Positions 50,284 through 61,953 of a stretch of DNA of 64,000 nucleotides are shown here, in pieces. The position numbers were made by a program, and so were the translations under genes. Position 1 is the first letter of the stretch; each line of letters opens with the position of its first letter. A model generated the notes under the pieces. It saw nothing but the letters and a program-made list of their open reading frames with translations. It searched no databases and was not told where the DNA came from. The stretch comes from Purshia tridentata (Eukaryota > Streptophyta > Magnoliopsida > Rosales > Rosaceae), in assembly GCA_003254885.1 (NCBI GenBank), contig QANT01007881.1, positions 1 through 64,000 of the forward strand, given 5' to 3'.

Positions 50284-50485
50284 TGTGGATAAACATTAAT
50301 TTGCAGACATAGTGTAGCCAATCTGTAAACAAATTGTGGACAAAATTGAAAAACTTTCTGACTATTTGCAGACAATGTGTAAACAATAGGTAGACAATGG
50401 GTGGAATATATCTGGACAATAAAAGGACAATGTGTGGACAATGTGTTGACAATGTGTGGACAATGAGTGGACAATGTGTGGACAG
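50284..50485 (-). repeat. Cluster of TTGTCCAC-type motifs upstream of the right DUF1985 gene
   Basis: Read on the + strand, at least ten units of the type GTGTGGACAAT or GTAGACAAT run up to about 200 bp upstream of the coding exon at 50274. Mirrors 23965-24075 in the left arm. Confidence 0.8.
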
Positions 50486-50992
50486 CATTCCAATACTTGC
50501 TAGCGCATTAATCCTCGACAGCATAAGTGCATCTCATGCCCTCAAATGTAATCATGTCAATGACTGTAAAACAACAAGGACAGTCCCAAAAGCCAACAAC
50601 AGTCCTACAGAAAGTACGGTACGGATTTAGGGGAGATGACAACATTGGATTAGCTGAAAAATTATCTAACAACTCAATTATTTTGGCTTGCGTCTTCTTT
50701 GAAATCATGTACTATATCCTACAAGATAAGCCAGATTATCCATTACCAAAATGGACTGATTTATATACCAATCTGTGGATAAACTAAAACAATGCCATAT
50801 ATGTACATACTGCCATAAATTGTACAAGAAAAGAACATATTTGTATATCCTGCTAAGTTTAATCCCATTTTCAAATATGATGCCAAGCAACAAACTTGTT
50901 TTTTTCAGCTTCTATCAATTAAACACCAACTTCTCAAACAAAAAAGAAAAGCCCCAAAACAGAAAAAACCCCAAAACAGAAAAACCCCAAAT

Positions 50993-51519
50993 GAGAGTCC
51001 CAGTGAACTCTCCACAAAACATCCACTCTTCCAACCCAAAACTCGAACTCAAATGCAACAACAACATATATGAAGTTCANAAACAGACCTTCCCGCCAAA
51101 AATCAGCAGACCCACTTTTGGGTATGGCGGCCTTCAGCTGGCGATGGACGTCTGGCGCACGGGAGACGGGGAACGGCAGGAACGCTCGGCTCTGATGTCA
51201 ACATCGGTCTTCCTCGTCGCTGGTTTCTCGCCCCTCTGGTTCGTACACTGTTCGCAAGCTCACACAAACTACGGTTTGTAATGGGTGGTTACTACAGTTT
51301 AGAGGAGCTAACGGGGTTGGGTTTGGAAGTTAACTGCAACGGTTTGGGCGAGGTAACGAGAATGGAGTGGAAGTTAACAAAGGTGGAGATGGACGTTAGT
51401 GGGTGGGGTGGGGGTATATTTGTCCAAATTTGGGACAAAAAGCTAGAAAAGTCAGAAAATTTTTGTAGGGTGTAAAAAAGGCCTTTTGGTATTTATTTGG
51501 GTTATTTGAGGCAATTTCC
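50993..51519 (-). repeat. Right terminal inverted repeat of the giant MULE
   Basis: Inverse of 22838-23393. A single N at 51080 lies in an A-run of the repeat. Confidence 0.85.
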
Positions 51520-52612
51520 CATATAAAAACTAGTCACTAGCAACCATATGAAGCAAAGTGATAAAAATTGCTAGAAATTGCTAGAAATTGCTAGAAATTG
51601 TAATGTCAATGTCTTACTTTTCAAAAGAAAATACCCACCCACAAAAAAAAAATTAAAAAAAAAAACTAAAAGAAGTATTGGACCCACATCAAAATACAGC
51701 CACATTTCTTTACGAGAAGCTCAACAAAGTTAGTGGATTAAGCATCGAGCAGATGTGGCTAACTTTAGCCGAGGCAAATAATTACAGCCGAAGTTAAGTT
51801 TCTTACCACAATAGAGGCTGAGGCCCCCTATCCTCAATGACGTCATAAAGTGAAACACATCAGACAAGTCTTGACCATGACAGGTTGTGATGGGTGTAAA
51901 AGGACAAATGGCAGCCATTCAAGGGGTACCAGAGAAGGATAATTTACTTTACACGTGGTAGGTTTTTGAAAAACTGTTAGTTTCAAGTTTTGTATTGGCA
52001 ATTTCCTTAACAAAACAGCTTGTAATTATTTTAGATTTGAATCTCACACAAGCTCTAGACTAAGTTAGGAACATTTGAGTGTGCAAAGAAGTCTACACAG
52101 CTGGTCCTACATCCCTCATGCCTAAGGTAATACCCATACCATGCATTTCACGTAACATCAGTTTTTCACAGAGTAGTGCATGTTTTAACTAGTCTATGAC
52201 ATATCTTCACTACACTTTTCTGGCACGGGATCTGCAGATACCATGTTGTGAATATTAAGTGATCCCACGTGAGGGTCTCTTATGTGGGTCACACTCCTAA
52301 ATGGGTATTTGCACGTGTTTAATTTTCTGACTTCTTATGATTGGGCCTTTACTCTCCTCATTTTTTCTCCAGCCCACATCAGTTTTTAATGGGTTTTCAT
52401 TTTGCACTATTCATCATCTTCCCCAAATCTTTTTTCTGAAAATGGAAACTTTCCCAAAACAACTCAGCCCCTCTCCCACACGAATCTTCAGATTCCCTTT
52501 GGCATATTCGGCTATGAGCTGTCCTGAAAGTTTGTTAGGACTTGAGCCTATTATTGGCTGCCATGTGGAACGGTGTGGGTGTGCGTGTGTGGCTGCTGCT
52601 ACAAGGTACGGG

Positions 52613-52722
52613 CAGCCCTTCATTCTTTTTATCACTCACATTTTTGGTATGTTTTGAGCAGCCTTTACAGCCCTTCATTCTTTTTGTCACTCACATTTTT
52701 GGTATGTTGTGAGCAGCCTTTG
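52613..52722. repeat. Tandem duplication, 55-bp period
   Basis: CAGCCCTTCATTCTTTTT begins at 52613 and again at 52668, and both copies run through CACTCACATTTTTGGTATGTT. Near-identical, so recent. Confidence 0.85.
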
Positions 52723-52920
52723 AGCTGAGTGTTTTTGGGTGACCAAATGGGCATTTTAATTTTCAAGAGTTGAAAGTTTTTCTTTGAAAATTTTCTTGTG
52801 TTCATCTCTTGAATTGTTTTATCTAAAAACTAAATGGGTTTTGTGTATGGGTTTCAGATTTCTTCAAAAGCATAAACACATCACTCTAGTTTTTAAATAT
52901 GGGTTTATATTGGCTTCTTC

Positions 52921-53040
52921 AAATTTTGTTTGGTTGAAGGAGTTTATCTTGCTAACCCAAAATATTGCATATCACTTTCAAAATTTTGTTTGGTTGAAGG
53001 AGTTGATCTTGCTAACCTAAAATATTGCATATCACTTTCA
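52921..53040. repeat. Tandem duplication, 60-bp period
   Basis: Positions 52921-52980 and 52981-53040 differ at two bases only (GTTTATC/GTTGATC and ACCCAAAA/ACCTAAAA). Confidence 0.95.
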
Positions 53041-56000
53041 TATCTTGAAAATCCACAAGCAAGCTGCAAATGGGGTGCTACGTGTTGATGAGCTAGAGGA
53101 TAGAGCTGCCAACAATGTAAATGACTCTTGGCTTGTTGGTTGATGGTTGCAAAAAGTGGGTATGCTAGCTGCTACTTAGCTTTAGAGTAAGTAAATGAGC
53201 TTGTGTGCTGATATAGACTTTGTATTGAACCTCAACATATTGGATTGCCTGGTCAGCGAATAAGACCCCCAGTTTTTTTAACCCTTTGAGGTTTTTCTGG
53301 GTGAACAACTTGTGTGTTTCCTCCTTGTGATTGCTGGGTTTATTTGCCATTTGTATAACTTGGGTTTAACTCTTTGTCATATGCTATCAGACCTGGTTTT
53401 ATGGTTGATAATATTACAACTGATGAACTGAATCTAATCTAGCATCACACACCTCACTCTAGTTGTGGCTAGCACTGGGATGCCTATTTTGATGGATCCT
53501 TGAGTGCCTAGGTTGTCACTCTTCACATGATTATTTGAAATGCTTGCTGGTTGTGTTTCTTGGGCTGTGCATCTGTCGTACAGACTTGAGTGTGTTTGAT
53601 TGGTTCAGTCTTGTCAAATAGTTTTAAAATTGGGTCCGATCAGTGATCGTTGTTTTACTTAGGTGCTTTAGGGTGTTAAAGCACTTTGTACCAAACTTCA
53701 GTTGTTTTCTTTTATGCTTAGGAATGGGTTCGTTTTACCTGACTACCGACCCATTTTTTGGACTCAGTTCGATTGGTGCCACCCAATCCGTAAAAGTCGG
53801 TTCGGAGTTGAATTTGAAATTAGGTGAAAGTCGGGCAATCGACAACCGACTATGAGAAAAATATGGTCCTTTAGAGTTTGAGCTGTGTGGCTCATGTGTG
53901 TTGTGAGAACTGAAGTGGGTGAGTGGGAAAAAATTACTCTGGCCCAAACCCAACCTCTGTCTCTATCACATAAGCCTCTCTTAGACTCTCACTCAGTCAC
54001 TCTAATCTTTCCTTCGAATCTGCTTTTCTCCTCATTGTCTCTCATATTCTCACTCAATCATCACTCAGTCTCTCTTGTCAGTGACCAAGAACTCTGTGGC
54101 GCTCATCACCGGCGATGACGACCGCAACCCCAACCTCCCCCACTTCTCAGCTCATCACTCTCTATGTCTCACAGTTGTCCATCTATCTCCTCATTCTTGT
54201 TATAAATACAGCTGTACCTTTCAGATCTTATCCTGTGTAACGACCCGTACCTTTTAAGTACATTATAATAGGGCCAACGTTGACTTTTGGTTCTAATAAG
54301 ATTTTAGCTTTGACCTTGGATCTGTTAGGAAGGTCTTGAGCTCACGAGTTCATTGACACGCGGCATGGGTTATTTAGAGGCCCGGTTAGAAAGTTAGGAA
54401 CGTGAGAAGAGACCCAAAGTTGACCTTTTGAATTACCCAAATTTTAGAGTTGACTTTGACATGGTTGCGTAAAGCTCGACTTCACGAGTTTGTAGACACA
54501 TAGCATGCATCATTTGGAGCTACGGTTTGGAAAATACGAAGGTTTAAAGTGAGGGGCAAACTTGTAATTATGAAGAAATGGTCTTAATTCCAGAAAATTC
54601 TGGAATCCTCTTTCCCCCCTTTATTTCTCTCTCTTCTCCCTTCGCCACACGAAACAGCCCCAGCCCAGCCCGTTCTCCTCTTCCTCTCTCCCCTGCGCGA
54701 CGCCAGCCCCTTTTTCTGGCCACTTGGACCACCAGCGACGTCCCCTAGCCGCCGGCCAGCAACCCAACCTCCCTTCCCATCGCCCCCAGCCCCTTTCTCT
54801 CTCTCCCGATCTCTCTTTCTCACCTGCAGCGACTGGAGCTTCCAGCTCCAGCCATTTCCGGCAACACCAGACGACGAGACAGCCGAGAACCACTCCCCAG
54901 CCGCCGACCGTCCCTCCCCAAGCTTCCCCACGCCAGCCAGCCACGTTCCAGCAGGAAATCAGCTCAGAAAACTCCCCAAAGCTGCCGGTCCTCTCCTCAA
55001 ATTCCGGCCAGATTCCGGCGTCAATCTCCTTGATTTTAGGTGGGTTTTTCTTCTCTCCGCTTGGGCTTCTTTTCCCTTATTGTTGGGTTGTTCAATTTTG
55101 AGAAATTGTGAGAGATTAAATTTTTGGGTTTGAGGCCATTTTCGGGTTTAGCATGGGTGTTTGAAATTGAATCAAATTGTTAGGTGTTTTAGGTAATTTC
55201 CATTATTAGAAACATATAATCGAAGTTTGGAACAAGAAATTTGGGAAATTATTGAGGAAATTGGAAGTTTGATTGTTGATGTTTATGCCCATTTCGGGAA
55301 TTCTAGAAATCTAAGGTATTTATGGTGATTTAATTGAAATTGTGTGTGATTTTCATCTTTAGGAACGATTATTGAGGTTTNCTTTAGGAATGATTATTGA
55401 GGTTTAGAATAGTCAATTTGAAGGAAATCGGAGAAATGGTGAGTTTGAGACGAAATTGGGCACTTATGGGTTGTCGAAACGACACCCGGACGATCCTCGG
55501 TCAAGTTAGGTGGAATGGAGGTTATTGGGAAAATTACCGAATAAACATAAGCTAGTGGCATGGGTTTTGAGTCGAGACGGAAAATAAGTTGGGCTATAGT
55601 TAAATATAGATTTTGGAGCGTAAGGCCTAGAACGTGCACTTGTGTTTTTACGATCGTAAATTGAATAATATTCTAATGTATTGTCGTTCTCATGTTAGGC
55701 GACGTTTCCAAGCCCAGAGACGATCCAGCCGAAGACCAAAGCTAGGCTATCTCTGTGAGTGGACTTCGTTTCCTAAACTATTTTTATGAATTTAATGATT
55801 TAATTCCTAGTTATATTTTGAGTTATTTGAGCCGTGATTTATTTAAATTAGAAATATATTTGGTTCGTGAGTTTGGCTTCCGGATTTCTTAAATAAGTGT
55901 TGATTTGAATTCTGGACATTGAGTTAGTTACTTTGGGTTTTATGCTTTGGCTAGACATAAAGAAATTGAAAAGATGCTTTTATGCTTGAGTTTGAGAAAA

Positions 56001-56221
56001 TATTGGATTTCAATGAGCTTTTGTACCAAGGGTTTACTAGTCTTGGTTTTGAGAAATTTTAAGTATTTTATACCTTGGGAAAAGAAGTTCTGAAGAAAAG
56101 GATTTTCAAACCACCCTTTGCAGTACCCTTCAGATTATCAGATTATATAGGTCTTTGGGATCCATCACGGCACACACATAGGCTTTGGCCCGTGTGTCGG
56201 GATGCCTTGCCCTTTGGGGGT

Positions 56222-56356
56222 GGCCCTGCTGCACGTATGGCAAGATTATTGGCCCTGCATGCGTATGGCAGGTTGTGAGCCCTGCGCATGTACGGCAGGT
56301 TATTGGCCCTGCATGCGTACGGTAGGTCGTGGGCCCTGCGCATGTACGGCAGGTTC
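56222..56356. repeat. 27-bp minisatellite, five copies
   Basis: Units of the type GGCCCTGCATGCGTACGGCA followed by GGTTATT or GGTTGTG. Its counterpart in the second 2.27-kb copy is at 58486-58645. Confidence 0.85.
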
Positions 56357-56717
56357 GATGGGTAACTGTTTGGGTGAACGTTTTATTATTATATCAGTTT
56401 TAAAAGAATGTTTCAAAGGATATAAACTTCAGTTTTGGTTTGATGCTTGTCGGCGTAATTTGTTTTATTTATTGTTCAGAAAATCTCAAAGTGAATTTTA
56501 AAGTATTGATTTACTTATAGAGTTTTCAATGGATTTTATGAAAGTTATTTTAAAACTGGGGGATTTCAAAGAGGATTGGTGAGATCTTAAGGAAACTTGA
56601 AAGTAAAGGATTTTTAATGCTTATTTTGGTTTATGTCCACTCACTGAGTTTATCTCATTAGATTTTATCCTTTGTTGTTATTTTAAATTTTTCCCCAGGT
56701 TCTAGCGGTGGAACGGT

Positions 56718-56911
56718 CGAGCCAAAGACGTCGAGGCACTCTTGTAAAGTTGTGAAATCGTAGGAATTAGTTCTCTATGTATTTTATTTTCTTCAGTAAA
56801 TTTTGTAGCACATTCGAGCCAAAGACGTCGAGGCACTCTTGTAAAGTTCTGAAATCGTAGGAATTAGTTCTCTTTGTATTTTATTTTCTTTAGTAAATTT
56901 TGTAGCACAAC
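56718..56911. repeat. Tandem duplication, 97-bp period
   Basis: CGAGCCAAAGACGTCGAGGC starts at 56718 and 56815, and the copies run through TTTTGTAGCAC. Present only in the first of the two 2.27-kb copies. Confidence 0.9.
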
Positions 56912-58485
56912 TCTGTAATTTTAGTGAAAACTTAATTGATTGGTTTTGAAATTTTGGGTCATAGACCCTTTAGTTGTGGTAGAGGAGCTGTGGTGCTTAG
57001 AAGTGTTTTTGCAGGTCTTTGTGGAAAAAGGGTTAGTCCAATTTCAGGGGAGGTTCTGCCGAATTTTCGGTAGGATTTTCCTTGATATTGGATTCCCGCA
57101 GGATCACTCCAAGTTCCTGGGTGGAATTTGGAGTGGGTCCTGTCACCCGACCCAACTCCGGCGATACTAAACAGTGGGACTGGCCGAGAATTACTCCCCA
57201 GCCGCCGACCATCTTTACCCCGAGCTCCCCCACGCCAGCCAGCCTTCCTCCAACGCGAAAAGACGCCGGGAAACACCCAACTCGCCTCCCCTGTTGGTCG
57301 CGGATTCCGGCTAGCTCCGGCCTCCGATTACCTCAATTTTAGGTGGGTTTTTCTCCTCTCCTTGTGGGCTTCTTTTCCCCTATTGTTTGGTTTTCCAATT
57401 TTGAGAAATTGTGAAAAATTGAAATTTGGGGGATTTTGAGATCATTCGGATTTGGCCTTGTTTGGGTGAAATTGATGGTTGTTTTGTGTAATTGTGAGGT
57501 TAACGATGGATTTGGGGCGATTTGGGACTTAATTGGTTGTTTGATTTGAGAATTTTGAAACTTTAGTTTTGGGGGTTTAAGGCATTTCGGGTTTAGCTTA
57601 GATCTTCTAAATTAATACAAATTGTGAGGTGTTTTGGGTAATTTCCATCACTAGGAACCATTAATTGGTGTTTAGAATGGTTAGTTTGAAGAAAGTTGGA
57701 GAAATAGTGAATTTTAGATGGAATTGGACATTTGTTGGATGGTGAAATGACGCTTGAACGACCCTCGGTCGAGCTATGTAGCAATGGAGGTTATTTGGGG
57801 AAATTTACGAGATAAAAATGAGCTAGTGGTGTTGAATTTTGAGTCGAGAAGGAAATTAAGTTAGGTTATAGTGTGATATTTGAATTGGGGAGCGAAAGGC
57901 CTAGAATTCTAGTTTTCAGTTATTAAATTGAATAGTATTCTAACGTCCTGTCGTTCTCGTGTTAGGCGACATTCCCAAGTCCAGGGACGATCCAGTCAGA
58001 GACTAAAGCTAGGCTATCTTTGTGAGTGGACTTTGTTTATGAATTGTTTATGGATTTTATGATTTAATTCATATATTTAGTTTGAGTTTATTTGAGCTTT
58101 AATTTATTTAAATTAGAAATATTATTTGGTTTGCAAGTTTAGTTTACGAATTTCTTATATAAGTTTGACTTAGACGTTGGGTTTGGAATTTGTTATACTA
58201 GATTTCATGCTTCGACTAGACATAAAGAAATTCAACAGATGTTTTCATGCTTGAGTTTGAGAAAATATTGGATTTCAATGGGCTTTTGTGCCAAAGATTT
58301 ATTAGTCGTGGTTTTTGAGAAATGTTAAGTATTTTATATCTTGGGAAAGAATTTCTGAAATTTATAGTTTCAAAGCACCCTGTTGGTATACAGTTCAGCA
58401 TATCAGTTCAGTAAGGTCTTTGGGACCCATCACGGCACACACGTAGGCTTTGGGCTGTGTGCCAGGATGCTTTGCCCTTTGGGGG

Positions 58486-58645
58486 TGACCCTGCGTGCAC
58501 GTATGGCAGTTATTTGCCTTGCATGCGTACGGCAAGTTGTGGGCCCTGCACATGTACGGCAAGTTGTGGGCCCTGCACATGTACGGCAGGATTATTGGCC
58601 CTACATGCGTACAGCAGGTTGTGAGCTCTGCGCATGTACGGCAGG
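58486..58645. repeat. 27-bp minisatellite, about six copies
   Basis: Same unit as 56222-56356 (GGCCCTGCACATGTACGGCA type). The copy number and variants differ between the two arrays. Confidence 0.85.
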
Positions 58646-59086
58646 ATTGGTGGATATTGGATTGGGTGTGAGTGATTCTTTTTATATCAGTTTACAAAAG
58701 ATAATCCGTGAGAACTTAGATTTCAGTTCTTATTTGATAATTTGGGGGCTTGACCAGTTTTATCGATTTATCAGAGTTTTCGAATGGATTTCAAATGCGG
58801 ATTTTTATTTATAGTTTTCAGTGGATTTTATGAAAGTAATTTAAAACTTGGGAATTTTAAAGAGAGACGTGAGGTCTTAATGCCTTGTTATTTTTATAGT
58901 TTGCCATAATAAATGAGTCTTCTCACTAGTTTTCCCTTTATGGCTGTTTTAAATTTTTTCCCCAGGTTGTAGTGGTGGAACGGTCGGGCCAAGGACGTCG
59001 AGGCAAACTAGTAAACTTTTGAAATGTGTAGGAACTAGTTATCTTTGTAAATTTTATTTCCTTAGTTAAACTTGTGGTACCGCTCT

Positions 59087-59364
59087 GAAAATCTAGTTGA
59101 AAACTTAAGTAGTTGGTTTTGGAACTTGGGTCGGAGACCCCTTTGTTTGTGGTAGAGGCGCTGAGTGTTTAAAAGTGCTTTTGCAGGTTTTCTTGGAGAA
59201 AGGGTTAGTCCAATTTTAGGGGAGTGAAAATCTAGTTGAAAACTTAAGTAGTTGGTTTTGGAACTTGGGTCGGAGACCCCTTTGTTTGTGGTAGAGGCGC
59301 TGAGTGTTTAAAAGTGCTTTTGCAGGTTTTCTTGGAGAAAGGGTTAGTCCAATTTTAGGGGAGG
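59087..59364. repeat. Tandem duplication, 139-bp period
   Basis: GAAAATCTAGTTGAAAACTT starts at 59087 and 59226, and the copies are essentially identical. Present only in the second of the two 2.27-kb copies. Confidence 0.95.
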
Positions 59365-59754
59365 TTCTGCCAAATTTTCGGTAGGATTTTCCTTGATATT
59401 GGATTCCCGCAGGACCACTTCGAGTTTCAGGTGGATATCGGGGTCGGTCCTGTCCCCTCTGCCACTAGAACCACCGGAACCTACCCCTTGACCTTCTTTC
59501 TCTCTCTCTCTCTGTCTCTCCCCCTCAAATTTTGTCTCCCCTCCCCTCCCCTTCCCTCAACACAAGCCTCATCCCTCCCCCTGCAGCTCTCCCCCTCCCT
59601 CGATCTAGTCCCGAAACCCCAGACCCATCCCAACCCACCTCTCCCTCGATCTACCTCACTCTCTCTTCTCTCTATCGCCCCAACCCTAGCCCTACCCAAC
59701 CCACCCGACCATTCACCTTCAGTTTGGGTAATAATTTTTTTTAGGTAACTTTTT

Positions 59755-60365
59755 CTAAACCCCCTAACTACTAACAAACTTTTCTTAAACCCTTACCCAT
59801 CTAGGAACTCTCCCAAAACCCCCTAAAAATTATAATACCTTTTTAGCCCTTCTGACACACTCTGACGCACGCTGACGCGCAAACTGACACGTGGCCTGAC
59901 ACGGACTGACGTGCGCTCAGTGTAACTGTATTTTTAAAATACAGTTACACTAAACAAACAATTACACCTTGACTAAAAAACCAGTTACACTGAAATTGAA
60001 ACTGAATTTTAGAAATACAATTACATTAAAAAATAACTACAAATAATTATACCATTAATTTAAAAAAAAAAACTTGCAGCCCTATAAAAAAAAATAAAAC
60101 CAGTTACACATTCACTAAAAAATAGTTACACCTTTATTAAACAAATAGTTACACCTTCACTAAATAAACAGTTACACTTTCATGAAATACAGTTATACTG
60201 GACGCACGTCAGAATATGTCAAAAAGCACATCAAAGCACGTCAGAACATGTCAAAACGCGTCAAAAGGGTAATAAGATATTACAATTTTTAGAATGTTTT
60301 GAGAGAGTTTCTAAATGGGTGAACGTTTAGACAAATTTTATAGGAGGTAAGGGGTTTAAATTTAC
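59755..60365. mobile_element. Fold-back element, about 600 bp
   Basis: The left end (CTTAAACCCTTACCCATCTAGGAACTCTC, AAAAATTATAATACC, CTTCTGACACACTCTGACG) is the inverse of the right end (CGTCAGAACATGTC, GGTAATAAGATATTACAATTTTT, GAGAGAGTTTCTAAATGGGTG). The centre has many CAGTTACAC-type units. No coding sequence. Superfamily unknown. Confidence 0.65.
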
Positions 60366-61448
60366 GAACTAAAACAAAAAACATGAATAAAAATGGTATT
60401 TCTGAAATTCAAAAAATACAAATAAAATTTTATTAAAATTAAAAAGAAATAAAAAGGGTATAATTAGAATTCTAAAAAAGAAAAGTCTATTTTAGATGGT
60501 TATAGGTTGACTAGGGGGTTTTGAAAATGTTAAAGTATATAATTGGGGGTTTTGGGAGAGCTTAATTTTGTGTGGAGGTTATGAGAGAATCAATATCTAA
60601 CTAGAGAGTTTATAAATATTAATAAGAATAAAAAAGTATAACCTGCTCGAAAGGATATAATTGGAATATAATAAATATTAAAAGGGAGCTGGCTTTGAAA
60701 GTGGGGGTTTTAAGAGAGTTTAAATGAAAACTAAAGGGTTTTGAGATAGTTTAATACGAGTTGGGGGTTTAGGAATATTGTAGCTCTAATTAGGGGATTA
60801 TGGAGCATTTATAATTTTTTTTTCAATTTTCTAATTTTTTTGTTGCATTTTTGTCATTTTTGTAATTATTATTTTTTTAAAAAAAATTTAAAAAATTTTT
60901 TTTAAANAAAAATTTTTTTTTAAATTTTTTAAAATTTATTTGTTTAAACATTTTATTTATATATTTATTAAATATTTTATGTGATGAATTGACGAAAATA
61001 CCCCTAATTTTAATTGGTGAATGGATGGAATTGACGGTATATGACAAATTTGCTCCATTTTGAAATATTGTACGACAAATTGTCTCAGTTTTTGTTCAGT
61101 ATGGCATTTGCGCACAACCCTCAAAGTATATACGGCATCTATGCCATTTACCCTATCCCAATATTATATTACTACAATATTATCATATTATATTTTTCAA
61201 ATATTATCATATTTTCCTAAAATTAATTGTGGTGTTTAAATCATATAAATCTAATAAAAATACATCAGCCCAAAAAATAGAAAATAATCAAATAAGGAAA
61301 AAAAGTTTTTATGGGCACATTTCAATTGTACCAATATGTGAGTTGGTCTATATATATAGAGATTTTCTCAAGTGTGAACGCCTTTTTGCAGGCTTTACTT
61401 CACGAGGCACCTGCCAAAATGCATTGGGTGCCCGACATGATCAAACGG
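60366..61448. other. AT-rich spacer with repeat relics
   Basis: 60480-60800 has degenerate repeats of GGGTTTTGAGAGAGTTTAA type, possibly derived from the neighbouring fold-back end. 60840-60960 is an A/T homopolymer zone with an N at 60907. 60985-61160, ending GCATCTATGCCATTTACCC, looks like the terminus of a MULE-type MITE. No gene seen. Confidence 0.5.
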
Positions 61449-61953
61449 TGTCACGCCCCGACCCTCGGGCACGTGAACTCCAACTGAACCTGAAAACTGA
61501 AACTGTTTCCTGCAAATGTGGGCACCTTTTTCTGAAACTGTGAACCATGAATATAAAATAATTTCTTGAAAACAACTGTGAGTTACAAAAGCACGTTTAT
61601 AAAAACAACCTGTAAACCTTTTATATAAAAATCAACTGTAAAACAACTTTCTGAAACACTGCTGGTCCCATTGCCTCGTCTTCTCTCCACTGCCTCCTCA
61701 GCTTGCTCAACCTGCAAAACCAAAACCCTGCACACAACCACAGGTGCACTGGGTTTAAACACAAACCCGGTAAGCTTACTAGAGCTCGTGTGAGTGAAAT
61801 CTAACTGAAAACCTCAAAATAAACTCAATTTAAATAATCAAACACAATCCATTCTAAGCCTCAAATCACAATCAAACCACAAATCATAAATCATAATCCT
61901 TAACCTGATCACCAATCCTCTAACTCAACCAATTCACTATCCCCATCTGTAAT
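61449..61953 (+). mobile_element. 5' part of a Ty3/gypsy-type LTR interrupted by another LTR
   Basis: Begins TGTCACGCCCCGACCC, the usual opening of one class of plant gypsy LTRs, and runs about 505 bp until the LTR that starts at 61954. The remainder would lie past the window. Confidence 0.5.

Larger units (their letters stand above)
22838..51519. mobile_element. Giant Mutator-like element (MULE), about 28.7 kb, with gene-bearing inverted arms
   Basis: The left end GGAAATTGCCTCAAATA is matched inverted at the right end (TATTTGAGGCAATTTCC, ending 51519). Over the first 140 bp the ends agree at roughly nine in ten positions by eye, and clear inverted homology runs to about 23393 and 50993, then resumes at 23790-23960 against 50680-50495 and continues through the gene copies. 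The centre encodes a MURA transposase, which fixes the superfamily. Each arm holds a DUF1985-Ulp1 gene pointing inward, the cargo known from KAONASHI-like and CUMULE-like MULEs. An LTR is nested at 27038-28811. No clean 9-bp target duplication is visible (AACATAATC on the left, CATATAAAA on the right), so the duplication is eroded or one boundary is off by a few bases. Confidence 0.8.
51520..54235. other. Flank right of the giant MULE, no gene recognised
   Basis: By position this was once downstream of the SnRK1-beta gene. A 10-bp repeat AAATTGCTAG occurs three and a half times at about 51567-51600. Short ORFs have no recognisable domains. Two tandem duplications are listed separately. Confidence 0.5.
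54236..59455 (+). mobile_element. LTR-like unit with a 2.27-kb tandem duplication
   Basis: The start TGTAACGACCC at 54236 and the end GTCCTGTCA near 57148 look like a Ty3/gypsy-type LTR. From about 54850 to 57147 the sequence is repeated at about 57150-59455 with a period of 2,266-2,267 bp. Anchors: TTAGGCGAC at 55698 and 57965, and GGTGGAACGGTCG at 56707 and 58973. Copies differ by scattered substitutions. No coding region is credible; GC-rich ORFs at 54584-54944 are low-complexity. Whether this is two LTRs collapsed by unequal exchange or a satellite-like amplification is undetermined. Confidence 0.6.

Noticed and set aside
22829-51528. Target-site duplication of the giant MULE (AACATAATC against CATATAAAA)
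   Set aside because: Too few matching bases. I report the inverted ends only.
54584-54944. Overlapping - strand ORFs of 107-115 codons rich in Gly, Arg and Trp
   Set aside because: GC-rich, low-complexity sequence of an LTR-like repeat with no domain, open in several frames at once.
56202-56501. Cys-rich ORF with CACTAG-like repeats
   Set aside because: It is the 27-bp minisatellite read through. A similar frame appears in the second array at 58383-58814.
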